DNA from: Pseudomonadota bacterium | GTDB taxonomy: Bacteria > Pseudomonadota > Gammaproteobacteria > Eutrophobiales > Eutrophobiaceae | Reading direction: 5' to 3' | Length of the DNA: 64,000 bases | NCBI GenBank assembly: GCA_013112535.1 | Contig: JABFGI010000010.1 | Location: 1-64,000 of the forward strand | Part shown: positions 48,272 to 56,513 of the stretch, piece after piece | Layout of the letters: the number at the start of each line of letters is the position of its first letter | Numbering within the stretch: position 1 is the stretch's first letter | Made by a program: the position numbers and the translations under genes | The notes under the pieces: model-generated | Seen by the model: only the letters and a program-made list of their open reading frames with translations | The model's database searches: none | Told to the model about the DNA's origin: nothing

Positions 48272-50281
48272 TTATGCTGCCCAACCCAGTTCTTTGGCCT
48301 TATCAGCAGCCTGCTTAGGTACATCCTTTTTTATAAACTGTTTATGTAAAATTTGTACGCCTAACATGTGATTAATGATTGCATCAAATTGTACTTGTTC
48401 TGCTGCACTGATATCGGGACTATCGTGTCGATCAAAAATTGCCTGTGTCCCTTCATAGGATAGTAAACCGGAATCCGCTATCGCAGATTTACTTAGATAA
48501 GTATCCGCCAGGCTTCTCATCTGTTTCCATTTAGTTTTGTCGGTGTAGGCTGGTGGCGCCATAAAAGCAAACTTTTCGCGTTTATATAACGTTTCTGGCA
48601 ATAAGCCTTTCATTGCTTCTCTTAAAACATACTTTTCTATTTTACCTTTAATACGATAGTTTGGTGGTATCTGTACCGCCGTTGCCGCCAGATGATGATC
48701 CAGAAAAGCGGGTCTTGCTTCCATTGAATTTGCCATATCAACACGATCGCCACCCCACGTTAAAATCTGCCCTTCAAGCATGGTTTTGATCCAGACATAC
48801 TGCGCTTTATCCAGTGCATGCCGACCACGCATCTGTTCAATATCAAGTTGTTCAAAAATTGCCTGACCCGAGTCGTAATCTACCGTTTCATTTCTGAATT
48901 CTTCTGAAAGTAAACCCGGCACATGTACTGAACAGGCTAACCACGGTTGTATACAGGTTGGCGTGAAACCTAATGCCTTATCAAAAGAGAGAGCTTTGGT
49001 CATATCTGCCGGTAACATTGAACCGGTGAATAATTTATTACTTTCATTTAAAAGTTTATGCCACTGCTCGCGTTCGTCACTGGCAAGATCATCAAGACCA
49101 TATAAAAACATATCGCGGCGAAAGGATGGATAACCGGCAAACAGTTCATCTGAACCTTCACCAGTTAAAACAACTTTATAATTATTTTCATTTACATGGC
49201 GACTCATTAATAACTTGGCAACACCCAGGGTGTTATAAATGGTTCTTTCTGTATGCCATAACGTTTCTTCAAAATGTCCATATAGTTCATTTCCCGTCAG
49301 TCGCATAATGTCTTGATCAGCGGAACAGGATTCAGCCATCTCTGTTGCGATATGGCTTTCATCATACTTCTTGTCATCAAAACCAATTGTGAATGCTTTA
49401 ACCGGTTGTTGTCGTGATGCGGCAGCTAAACCCAATATCGCACAGGAATCGATCCCGCCTGATAAATAACTACCGACAGGAACATCTGCTTCCAATCGAT
49501 GCACCACGGCCTCAAGTAGCTTTTCCCTGACCGCATCAATCGCCATATCTTCGTTGGTGTATTCATGTGTACCTGCTTCAGGAAAATTTATATCCCAATA
49601 TTTTTTATCCAATACTTCAAGCTTGCCATTATTACGTTTAATCCTGACAACATGTCCCGGCTTGACCTGATGTATACCTTCAAATGCGGTCGTACCCGGC
49701 ACCATAATTTGCATGAGTTGATGGTAAATACCCGTTGCTGAAAATTTTCGTTGTACATCAGGATTGGCAAAAAGTACTTTTAATTCAGAACCAAACACCA
49801 CACCGTTATCTGTTTGTGTCCAATAGAGTGGTTTAATACCAAACCGGTCTCGAACTAAAAACAATGATTCTTCCTTGTTGTCATATAGAGCAAAGGCAAA
49901 CTCACCGCGTAAATGGTGTAATGCTCTGGACATGCCCTGACGAGGATACAAATGCATGATGATTTCTGAATCACTCTTTGTTTGAAAACGTGCACCTTCT
50001 GCCGTTAAGCGTGCACGTATTTTCTGGTAATCGTAAAACTCACCGTTATGCGCAAGTAATATATTTTTATCGTCAGACAGAAAAGGTTGTCGGGCACGTT
50101 GTTCATCTAGATCAATAATAGATAATCTTGCGTGACTAAAACCGACACCGGATTGTTTCAATACTTGATAACCAAAGCCATCAGGGCCGCGATGATGTTG
50201 TATCGCCGCCATATTTACTAACATTTGCGCATCAATAACATTACCTTTGTCGGTGTTCATCACACCTGCAATACCACACAT
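48272..50281 (-). CDS. Asparagine synthetase-like amidotransferase
   Basis: The 669-residue protein has the class II glutamine amidotransferase domain with nucleophile Cys2 (MCGIAGVMN), RGPDG and GEFYD motifs (to about 215), followed by the ATP-pyrophosphatase synthetase domain (SYLSGGIDSCAILGLAA P-loop; LTGEGSDELFAGYP). It is longer than E. coli AsnB (554) and nearer to the AsnB/WbpS-like proteins that amidate sugars or peptides. True asparagine synthesis is not proven. It is 17 bp ahead of the hydrolase gene and downstream of palindromic repeat 3. Confidence 0.85.
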   Translation of the reverse strand: MCGIAGVMNTDKGNVIDAQMLVNMAAIQHHRGPDGFGYQVLKQSGVGFSHARLSIIDLDEQRARQPFLSDDKNILLAHNGEFYDYQKIRARLTAEGARFQTKSDSEIIMHLYPRQGMSRALHHLRGEFAFALYDNKEESLFLVRDRFGIKPLYWTQTDNGVVFGSELKVLFANPDVQRKFSATGIYHQLMQIMVPGTTAFEGIHQVKPGHVVRIKRNNGKLEVLDKKYWDINFPEAGTHEYTNEDMAIDAVREKLLEAVVHRLEADVPVGSYLSGGIDSCAILGLAAASRQQPVKAFTIGFDDKKYDESHIATEMAESCSADQDIMRLTGNELYGHFEETLWHTERTIYNTLGVAKLLMSRHVNENNYKVVLTGEGSDELFAGYPSFRRDMFLYGLDDLASDEREQWHKLLNESNKLFTGSMLPADMTKALSFDKALGFTPTCIQPWLACSVHVPGLLSEEFRNETVDYDSGQAIFEQLDIEQMRGRHALDKAQYVWIKTMLEGQILTWGGDRVDMANSMEARPAFLDHHLAATAVQIPPNYRIKGKIEKYVLREAMKGLLPETLYKREKFAFMAPPAYTDKTKWKQMRSLADTYLSKSAIADSGLLSYEGTQAIFDRHDSPDISAAEQVQFDAIINHMLGVQILHKQFIKKDVPKQAADKAKELGWAA

Positions 50282-50317
50282 AAATTCTTTTCCTTTTTTT
50301 CTTTTTTATTTATAAAT

Positions 50318-50459
50318 TGAGAGCTTTGCACGGATAGAGATTTTGTTCTCAGACGAGGCGAAAATGCGTGCAGAAGCGGAGTTTATAGTTAATAAATGAG
50401 CATTCGAGCACATTTTCAACGAAGTATGAGGACAAAATAGCATTCGTGCAAAGCTCTCA
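50318..50459. repeat. Palindromic repeat 3
   Basis: This is a 142-bp imperfect palindrome. The end arms tgagagctttgcacg and its exact complement (50445-50459) enclose further pairing (gattttgt/acaaaat, then cgaaaatgcgtgc with gagcacattttc), down to a small central hairpin (gtttatag/ttaataaat). The right edge is the TGA stop of the carbamoyltransferase gene. The left arm matches that of repeat 2. The centre resembles that of palindrome 1. Confidence 0.85.
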
Positions 50460-51539
50460 GATTACATCAATAACACGTTCAGCTCTCTGCACAAGACAGG
50501 TTAATAGAGCCATGCGTACAAAAACAGCACCGCGTGCCTGAGCAAAATACCAATTATGTTGCGTTTCATCGAGTTCCGTACTAAGTTCATCTCCTCTTGC
50601 TAATGGGTGTAAGACAATTGCGGACTCTTTTAATTTTGTTTTTCCATCCAGACGAATTTTTTCCTGAAAGTGAGTATAGGTATCACCAATCCATGCAATT
50701 GAATTAATGTAAATAACATCCAGTTCTGTAATCAACTTTCTTACCTTTGTTGTTTCTGTCACATTTAATCCGGCCTTTTTCAATTGTTCCAATTGTTCGG
50801 GATCAAATATTTCGTCATTACTTCCATCATGCATAATGATCACTTCTGAAAATGCCTGTGGAAATATTGCAAAGATCTTTAACAGGCTCCTGACTGTTCT
50901 CATCATATTGGGCACACCAATAACACCTATTCTGATTTTTTTATTTTCAGGCACATCCTTTAAAACTAATTCAGGTCGCCATTTAAAAATCGTATAAAGA
51001 TCAGCCATGGCCTGCGTTGGGTGCTCATCAATACCATTTCCTGCATTGATAATGGGAATACGTAATGATTCAATCATTTCAAATAAAGACTGAACATCTC
51101 TATCACGCAGAACAACACAATCACCATAATTGTTAAACATCTCCCCGACATCAAAAAGACTTTCTCCTTTTGCTATACCGGTTGTTGAACGATCAGTTAT
51201 TGACATAATGTCTCCGCCCAATCTATGCCATGCACTTTCAAATGACAGCCGTGTACGCGTACTGGGTTCATAAAAAGCACTAATTAATATTTTTCCCTGT
51301 AGAGGTGTACTAAACCGTTGCGGATTACTTTCAAATTTAGCCGCCAGACGAAATAGCTGTAGTAAGGTATTACTATCAAATTGATCAGAAGACACCACAT
51401 GCTGATTGTCCAGTGGCATCAAATATTCTCCGTTTTCTATAATTTGGCGTAACAGTGCTTTAGGATGCGCATCACCAAATACATCCGGTTTTTTTCTTTC
51501 AAAAATGACTGTCTCTTTAAGTTCTTGTTCATTTACCAT
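50457..51539 (-). CDS. Aspartate carbamoyltransferase-like enzyme (atypical)
   Basis: The 360-residue member of the ATCase/OTCase family has the carbamoyl-phosphate motif FYEPSTRTRLSFESA, the HPTQAMADLYTI motif and the second-substrate region HPLARGDEL, where true ATCases have HPLPRVDEI. There is an N-terminal extension of about 40 residues before the usual start of the fold. Substitutions in the amino-acid-binding loop and the gene context (symporter, amidotransferase, carbamoyl hydrolase) suggest a substrate other than aspartate. Its start overlaps the stop of the 40-residue microprotein. Confidence 0.82.
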   Translation of the reverse strand: MVNEQELKETVIFERKKPDVFGDAHPKALLRQIIENGEYLMPLDNQHVVSSDQFDSNTLLQLFRLAAKFESNPQRFSTPLQGKILISAFYEPSTRTRLSFESAWHRLGGDIMSITDRSTTGIAKGESLFDVGEMFNNYGDCVVLRDRDVQSLFEMIESLRIPIINAGNGIDEHPTQAMADLYTIFKWRPELVLKDVPENKKIRIGVIGVPNMMRTVRSLLKIFAIFPQAFSEVIIMHDGSNDEIFDPEQLEQLKKAGLNVTETTKVRKLITELDVIYINSIAWIGDTYTHFQEKIRLDGKTKLKESAIVLHPLARGDELSTELDETQHNWYFAQARGAVFVRMALLTCLVQRAERVIDVI

Positions 51540-51655
51540 AACCGGCCTCTTTTTATATCCTTAACTAAAAGTAAGATCATAACTATCGACGACACTAAAT
51601 TAACGCTTAATGCTAAATATATAAGTATTGAAAAAAGATAAGATGAAATGATCAT
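51533..51655 (-). CDS. 40-residue single-pass membrane microprotein
   Basis: The ATG at 51655 overlaps the TGA stop of the symporter gene (ATGA), and the TAA at 51535-51533 overlaps the ATG of the carbamoyltransferase (ATGGTAA). The product begins MIISSYLFSILIYLALSV and consists of one hydrophobic helix (about 4-31) with a short basic cytosolic-type tail (KDIKRGRLW). Translational coupling at both ends argues that it is a real gene. A small subunit of the symporter is the simplest idea. No known family is recognised. Confidence 0.65.
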   Translation of the reverse strand: MIISSYLFSILIYLALSVNLVSSIVMILLLVKDIKRGRLW

Positions 51656-53076
51656 GTTGTTTTCCTTTCATCAAAATCTGGAAATGAAAAGTTATCGGGA
51701 GAAAATTTACCAAATAATAATACGATAAAGAGGGAAACGGCTGCAGACACTAATGAGGCAACGTAAAACCCAATCTGGAAATAAGCAATTAAACCCGTAA
51801 CCGTACCCGCGATCATGGCAACTGCGGCTGCACTTCCTGATACCCAACGAAAATAAAGGCCAAAGACGATTGGCCAAATCGTGCTGGCAACAAATGCGCC
51901 GGTAAAATAAAGCAAGGATGCCAATGTTGTTATTCTGGGTAAACATAATAACCAGGTTAAAAGACCGAGCATGATGATAATGTATCGATTCATTTTATAA
52001 CAACGATCATCACTGGCATGTTTATTAATATGACCCCGATAAATATCCTGTGTAATTAAATCTGAAGTTGCTGCTAACAAAGAATCCAAACTGGATGCCA
52101 ACGCAGAAAAAACGACAATAAAAAATATAATACTGCCAACTTGTCCCAAAACGTTACCGACAACAATGGGACCAACCATATCTGCACTAGGTACAATAAG
52201 GTTCAACGCTGGTGCAGATAAAGCAATAAAACCGGCAACAATAGGAACAGGCATCCAGAATAAACCGGCAATTAAATAAGCCTTACTTCCTATACCTTCA
52301 GAAAAAGCAAATGCTCTTGACCACCAGACATTGGAATGAAAAATTTCACCCACACCAAAAAATAGGTTATTAAAAAGAAACATTATCGCTGCCGGGAATA
52401 ATAAATTTAACAGCATTGGATGTTCTTCTTTAACCGATGTATAAATAGGTTTGATACCGATAGAGTTAATTATCAATATGGCGATGGTACTAACACCCAC
52501 AACAATAATAATGGTCTGGAAAAAATCAGTCGCAATCACTGCTCGCAATCCGCCAAATAATGTATAGATAACGCAAGTTGCCAGAATAATCGTCATGCCT
52601 GTTTCATAAGGTAAACCACTTAATGCATTTACAAGTATACCCCCAGCCATACCAAGACTAATTAACCAGCCGAATGCATAGCAAAAAGAAATCAAAAGAA
52701 ATATACGCCAGGCAAAATTACCATAACGAATACGAATAAAATCACCGGAGGTAAACGCATTGGGCAATAATTTTTTTATCCTGGTAGAAAGCGGTGCAAA
52801 TAAAATTAAACCGATTGCACCGAGTGAATAACCTAACATTCCCCAAACACCTAACTGGAACGTTAATTGAGGTGCTGTCATGGTTGTATTGCTGGTAACC
52901 CAGGTTGCCATCGCTGTTGCCACTGCCAGTGCAAGACCAACATTTCTTCCGGCAACCATGGTGTCATTTAGTGTCTTATTCTTTTTACCAAGGTATATAC
53001 CGAAACCAATCCAGACAAACGAAAACAGAATTAATATAAGCAAAGCAATATTTGATGAAAGGGAATAGGAAGACAT
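51652..53076 (-). CDS. Sodium:solute symporter (SSS family)
   Basis: The 474-residue transporter has about 13 transmembrane helices in the LeuT-fold arrangement of the SSS family: GRNVGLALAVATAMATWVTSNT (TM1 unwound region), ALASSLDSLLAATSDLITQDIYRG (sodium-site region of TM8) and GAFVASTIWPIVFGLYFRW. Closest by feel are urea, proline or pantothenate-type symporters. The substrate cannot be deduced. It stands at the head of a set encoding carbamoyl and amide chemistry, so a small nitrogen compound is likely. Confidence 0.88.
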   Translation of the reverse strand: MSSYSLSSNIALLILILFSFVWIGFGIYLGKKNKTLNDTMVAGRNVGLALAVATAMATWVTSNTTMTAPQLTFQLGVWGMLGYSLGAIGLILFAPLSTRIKKLLPNAFTSGDFIRIRYGNFAWRIFLLISFCYAFGWLISLGMAGGILVNALSGLPYETGMTIILATCVIYTLFGGLRAVIATDFFQTIIIVVGVSTIAILIINSIGIKPIYTSVKEEHPMLLNLLFPAAIMFLFNNLFFGVGEIFHSNVWWSRAFAFSEGIGSKAYLIAGLFWMPVPIVAGFIALSAPALNLIVPSADMVGPIVVGNVLGQVGSIIFFIVVFSALASSLDSLLAATSDLITQDIYRGHINKHASDDRCYKMNRYIIIMLGLLTWLLCLPRITTLASLLYFTGAFVASTIWPIVFGLYFRWVSGSAAAVAMIAGTVTGLIAYFQIGFYVASLVSAAVSLFIVLLFGKFSPDNFSFPDFDERKTT

Positions 53077-53093
53077 AATTTTAAGGCAGAATA

Positions 53094-53534
53094 TTATCCT
53101 GCCTCACCTTCCCTATTGATGCCGATATGACCAAGCTTCAGTACATAAATTAAAATGATGAACAGGCACAAACCTAATGAAAAAAACATAAGCGCTTTTT
53201 CAATGGAATGATGTTCTACAATAACATGAACTACGTTACTCCATTCAGCATTGCTATCTTTAATCCTGTAGTAATACGAACCATTCTCCAAACCAGTCAG
53301 GGTAATACTGTTAGTGTCATGAACTTGTAATATTTTTGAATTAGTAAATGTTGCTTCACTGGATTCTTCCAGTACAAATTCATTATCAGAAAAAGAAGAC
53401 CAGATAAGTTTGAAATAGCCTGCGGACGCAGTATTCGGTTCTGCGGAAAGTTCACCTGCAGAGAGACATGCTGTATAAAAAAAACAACATGTAAAAAAAA
53501 CTACATGAATTTTTTTATATAAAAAGATAGTAAT
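53094..53534 (-). CDS. FN3-like membrane-anchored protein with non-canonical start
   Basis: From an in-frame ATT at 53534 the frame gives 146 residues: a convincing signal peptide (basic KK, then a VVFFTCCFFYTACLSA core), a fibronectin-III-like domain (about 35-105; SAGYFKLIWSSFSDN, TLTGLENGSYYYRIKD), and a transmembrane helix (about 113-133). No ATG, GTG or TTG occurs in frame before TTG 53291, which would delete most of the domain. The ATG at 53490 is in the wrong frame, offset by an eight-T tract. So the gene uses ATT, slips, or is damaged. It is 17 bp upstream of the symporter and presumably functions with it. Confidence 0.55.
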   Translation of the reverse strand: MTIFLYKKIHVVFFTCCFFYTACLSAGELSAEPNTASAGYFKLIWSSFSDNEFVLEESSEATFTNSKILQVHDTNSITLTGLENGSYYYRIKDSNAEWSNVVHVIVEHHSIEKALMFFSLGLCLFIILIYVLKLGHIGINREGEAG

Positions 53535-53635
53535 CGCTTTATACTGTTAAAGTATAAGTAATACTAGCACAATCAGAATCTTAGTTTAACCGTTCTAGGA
53601 ATGATATTTGAACTTAATCAGCTTAATACCAACGA

Positions 53636-54316
53636 TTATTCCGGATCATCCAGGTATTTTTCCAAATATTCTATCGGCGCATCAGCGTTCTTTTTACCAA
53701 CGATAGCAAAATAGAATAGCGGTTCTCCATCAATTGATAATCGATGTCGATAGCGTTCCAGGTGATAAACATCAAGATACTTGGATAAAATCAGATCTCT
53801 AATCATTCTGGAAAAACCACTTTGATCGGTTTCATCCAGGAACGACTCTTTAATATTAAAACCTACCCATCCTTTTTGATTAAGAATATTAAACGCATTC
53901 ATAAATGCTTTTGGTGGAATATCACCAAAGCCTAAAGCAGCAACAGTCGTTAAACAATCCAGAGACCACGCTGCAAATTCATCCTGAGTATCAGAATTTA
54001 TATTACAAAAATCGGTTATATAATAAGCATCATAATATTGGGGCCGATCTCTTTCCATTGCCTGCTTGGCCTCAGGAATAATATCAACACCAACCAATCT
54101 TGATATCCCATATTTTGTTAAGGCCTCAACAACCATTCCATTACCCAAGTCTAATACCCTTAGTTCATAAAAATCTTCGTTAGACTGGACAACGGCTTTT
54201 TTTAATATATCGGTTACTTTAGTAGGAGAGGTACATTTAAGACGGTCATAGAATAATTGCTCATACAGACCAGGAATAGCATAGATCTTGTCGTAATCAT
54301 GAAACTTTAATTTTAT
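53636..54316 (-). CDS. SAM-dependent methyltransferase with missing canonical start
   Basis: The protein-like frame runs to an ATA at 54316 (226 codons): KFHDYDKIYAIPGLYEQLFY leads into the Rossmann methyltransferase core, with motif I VLDLGNGMVVEAL and VGVDIIPEA, and a later LNQKGWVGFNIK. No ATG, GTG or TTG exists upstream of TTG 54148, and starting there would cut into motif I. One extra A near 54318 would join the frame to ATG 54327 (M-A-I-K). A small frameshift or a non-standard start is therefore likely. The substrate is unknown. Confidence 0.55.
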   Translation of the reverse strand: MKLKFHDYDKIYAIPGLYEQLFYDRLKCTSPTKVTDILKKAVVQSNEDFYELRVLDLGNGMVVEALTKYGISRLVGVDIIPEAKQAMERDRPQYYDAYYITDFCNINSDTQDEFAAWSLDCLTTVAALGFGDIPPKAFMNAFNILNQKGWVGFNIKESFLDETDQSGFSRMIRDLILSKYLDVYHLERYRHRLSIDGEPLFYFAIVGKKNADAPIEYLEKYLDDPE

Positions 54317-54563
54317 TTAATCGCCATTATATTCAATGAGATAAAAATATGTTTCTGATTGAGTTAGATTATTTACATCTATTCTCGGAAATTGAATACG
54401 ATGTCTTGTTTTACCATTTTATGGTTTTTGTTCGAATAAGCATCTAATACTAACAAAATATTGATTAAATTTCAGTTACATATAGAATTTTATAAAATAT
54501 TTATAATAGTCCTCCTGTTCATTAACTCAACGGACTAAAATTTCTAAATAAAAATTATCTAAT

Positions 54564-55229
54564 TCATTTTCCATTTAAATACCTTTCATCTCTGAAAGTG
54601 TAAACCCATTCAGGTCTATAGACGATCAGTATGGTCACCAGTCCACAGGTCATGAAAGCTTCGGCAAAACTCATAAGGGAATAAAAAGGCATATAGTCAT
54701 TAAACAAAACTGACCATGGCAAAATATTTTGCCAACCAAGGACAAATAAAGAAACCGTACAAGTCATAATAAGGTTGATTGCCGCGCCAAAAAAAGAGCT
54801 GATAAAGAGATAAACATACACATTGCGTGGCAGGCTGGCTTCAACAATCATGAAAATCAGGTAACAGAAACTGATTGAAAAATAAGCATAGACAAGAAAA
54901 CTTATGCCCAGATTCGATGTCAAACTATTTCCCCATAAACTTATCAATACGCAGACCAGCGACATACCCAGCACACCCAGTCTCCAACCAAACATTAATG
55001 CCATTAGCATGGCTCCGGAAAGATGAATATTCAGTCCGGAATCCAGAGAAGCTCGCATCATCCATAACAAAGCAATAAAAAAAACAGTAAGCATCCAGAT
55101 ATTGAGGATACCTGCCCGGTAGGTTTTAAACCAACTAATCCGCGTAACAACATGTATGAACAGAAACAATGCCATTAGATTAAAGATCCAGTTCACACTC
55201 TCAGGGCTAAAAGGCGATATAAAATCCAC
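54564..55229 (-). CDS. CbiM/COG3235-like integral membrane protein
   Basis: The 221-residue protein has about six transmembrane helices. The motif LNIHLSGAMLMALMFGWRLGVL, with a His in a helix near its N-terminal third, and the C-terminal YRPEWVYTFRDERYLNGK are typical of COG3235, a family annotated as energy-coupling-factor permease-like (CbiM-related). Family members may handle cobalt or nickel. No ECF ATPase is nearby, so transport is unproven. Confidence 0.75.
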   Translation of the reverse strand: MDFISPFSPESVNWIFNLMALFLFIHVVTRISWFKTYRAGILNIWMLTVFFIALLWMMRASLDSGLNIHLSGAMLMALMFGWRLGVLGMSLVCVLISLWGNSLTSNLGISFLVYAYFSISFCYLIFMIVEASLPRNVYVYLFISSFFGAAINLIMTCTVSLFVLGWQNILPWSVLFNDYMPFYSLMSFAEAFMTCGLVTILIVYRPEWVYTFRDERYLNGK

Positions 55230-55326
55230 TAACTGATATTACTCATTTAATTAAATATTATTTAAGTGTATTAAGTATAATCCATGACTTAATCGAATAA
55301 TCACTTTATCAAAAATCATCCGTAAC

Positions 55327-55761
55327 GTGACGAACAAGACAACCACAAATAACTGTGCTTTTCTGCGCCGTCTAGCTGCTATTTTTTACGATAGTATATT
55401 GCTCCTATCAATATTTTTCTTCGCCACGTTTATTCTGGTGTATGCGCTTGGTGATGGCGAGATTGAAAGTAACAATTTTTTTTATTCACTATTTTTAATT
55501 TTTTTAGCTTACCTCTACTTTTGTTGGCACTGGATAAAAGGCAGACAAACATTAGGAATGCGTAGTTGGTATATTTATGTTGTTAATGAATCAAACACAT
55601 CACTTAACTGGAAACAAGCCTCACTAAGATTTGCCGCAGCACTACTATCATTAGTGATTATTGGTTTAGGTTTTGTTTGGGCTTTATTTGATAAGAAGAA
55701 ATTAGCCCTGCACGATCACCTTTCTAAAACAAAACTAATCGTACATAAAAGTTTCGCATGA
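55327..55761 (+). CDS. RDD-family membrane protein
   Basis: The 144-residue protein with RDD signature (FLRRLAAIFYDSILL), four hydrophobic helices and GRQTLGMRSWYIYV plus KKLALHDHLSKTKLI belongs to the RDD family, whose role is poorly defined (some members affect ion exchange). The start is GTG 55327. In relatives an RDD gene is often adjacent to lptG. Here the toxin island lies between them. Confidence 0.85.
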   Translation: MTNKTTTNNCAFLRRLAAIFYDSILLLSIFFFATFILVYALGDGEIESNNFFYSLFLIFLAYLYFCWHWIKGRQTLGMRSWYIYVVNESNTSLNWKQASLRFAAALLSLVIIGLGFVWALFDKKKLALHDHLSKTKLIVHKSFA

Positions 55762-55776
55762 AATTTTATTATAGTA

Positions 55777-56067
55777 TTAGCTATGCAACGCTTGTACTGC
55801 GCCTTTTGGATCGGATTCAACTATCTTTAACAATGCTCGTGCTGGTCCGGTCGGATGACGTCTACCTTGCTCCCAGTTTTCTAATGTACGTTTGCTAACA
55901 CCAATCAAGTGCGCGAAGTGAGTTTGAGATAGTCCGGTTTTTTCCCGAATATCTTTAACTTCCGGTTCTTTAAATGTAAATTGCCGTGAAGCTTTCTTTT
56001 TTCCATTAACAATTTTATCCATTTCTTTCACACTTTCTAAAAATTCGTTAAACATGTCATCTTTCAT
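55777..56067 (-). CDS. HigA-type antitoxin (helix-turn-helix)
   Basis: The 96-residue protein has an N-terminal helical part and a Cro/C1-type HTH (about 48-90: REKTGLSQTHFAHLIGVSKRTLENWEQGRRHPTGPA), typical of MqsA/HigA-2 antitoxins that neutralise RelE-type toxins and repress their own promoter. The ATG at 56067 is chosen, with a GAGGTGG ribosome binding site just upstream. It overlaps the toxin gene end by 11 bases. Toxin-first order fits HigBA. Confidence 0.87.
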   Translation of the reverse strand: MKDDMFNEFLESVKEMDKIVNGKKKASRQFTFKEPEVKDIREKTGLSQTHFAHLIGVSKRTLENWEQGRRHPTGPARALLKIVESDPKGAVQALHS

Positions 56068-56380
56068 TTTTCCACCTCTCAACAATTTCACTTAAGATTT
56101 TCAATTGATCTTTGGTTAAATCTTCTGTGTCGGTCTTTGCATAGCCATACAACATCCATAACTGATCATCCGCTGTTTGCCAATAATAAATAATCCGTGT
56201 ACCACCACGTTTACCTTTGCCTTCAATCCTCCAACGTATTTTCCGTAACCCACCACTGCCCGGAATTAAGTCTCCAGCATCCGGTTTTTGCACGAGCACC
56301 TCCTGCAATTCACGATAGGTTTCATCGTCCATTAATTTCTGTATTACGCGAGTAAAAACCATGGTTTCGATAATTATCAT
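56057..56380 (-). CDS. HigB/RelE-type mRNA interferase toxin
   Basis: From the ATG at 56380 the protein has 107 residues. It matches HigB-2-like toxins: FTRVIQKLMDDETYRELQEVL, LIPGSGGLRKIRW, GKGKRGGTRIIYYW, LYGYAKTDTEDLTKDQ. The basic GKGKRGG loop and the Arg/Tyr residues are those expected to contact mRNA on the ribosome. An ATG at 56362 is an alternative start. It is followed by the overlapping antitoxin gene, with a palindromic operator upstream. Confidence 0.88.
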   Translation of the reverse strand: MIIIETMVFTRVIQKLMDDETYRELQEVLVQKPDAGDLIPGSGGLRKIRWRIEGKGKRGGTRIIYYWQTADDQLWMLYGYAKTDTEDLTKDQLKILSEIVERWKNER

Positions 56381-56389
56381 TGCATGATA

Positions 56390-56406
56390 GTACGCCAATG
56401 GCGTAC
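56390..56406. promoter_or_regulatory. Palindromic operator upstream of the toxin-antitoxin genes
   Basis: gtacgccaatggcgtac is a perfect 8-1-8 inverted repeat, located 10 bases before the toxin ATG. A second, smaller palindrome (atcat-tgc-atgat) overlaps the start. Antitoxins of this class repress by binding such sites through the HTH. Confidence 0.75.
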
Positions 56407-56513
56407 CTCAGTAAAGTATATTTTTTCAAAAAAGAAAAGCTAATCACAGGTAAGCAAGACGAAGTAATCTTATGTTCCAGTAATGTAAATATCTAACTAA
56501 ACAATTCATAAGA

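Noticed and set aside
50457..51539. Calling the carbamoyltransferase pyrB
   Set aside because: The amino-acid-binding loop differs (HPLARGDEL), there is an N-terminal extension, and no pyrimidine genes are adjacent.
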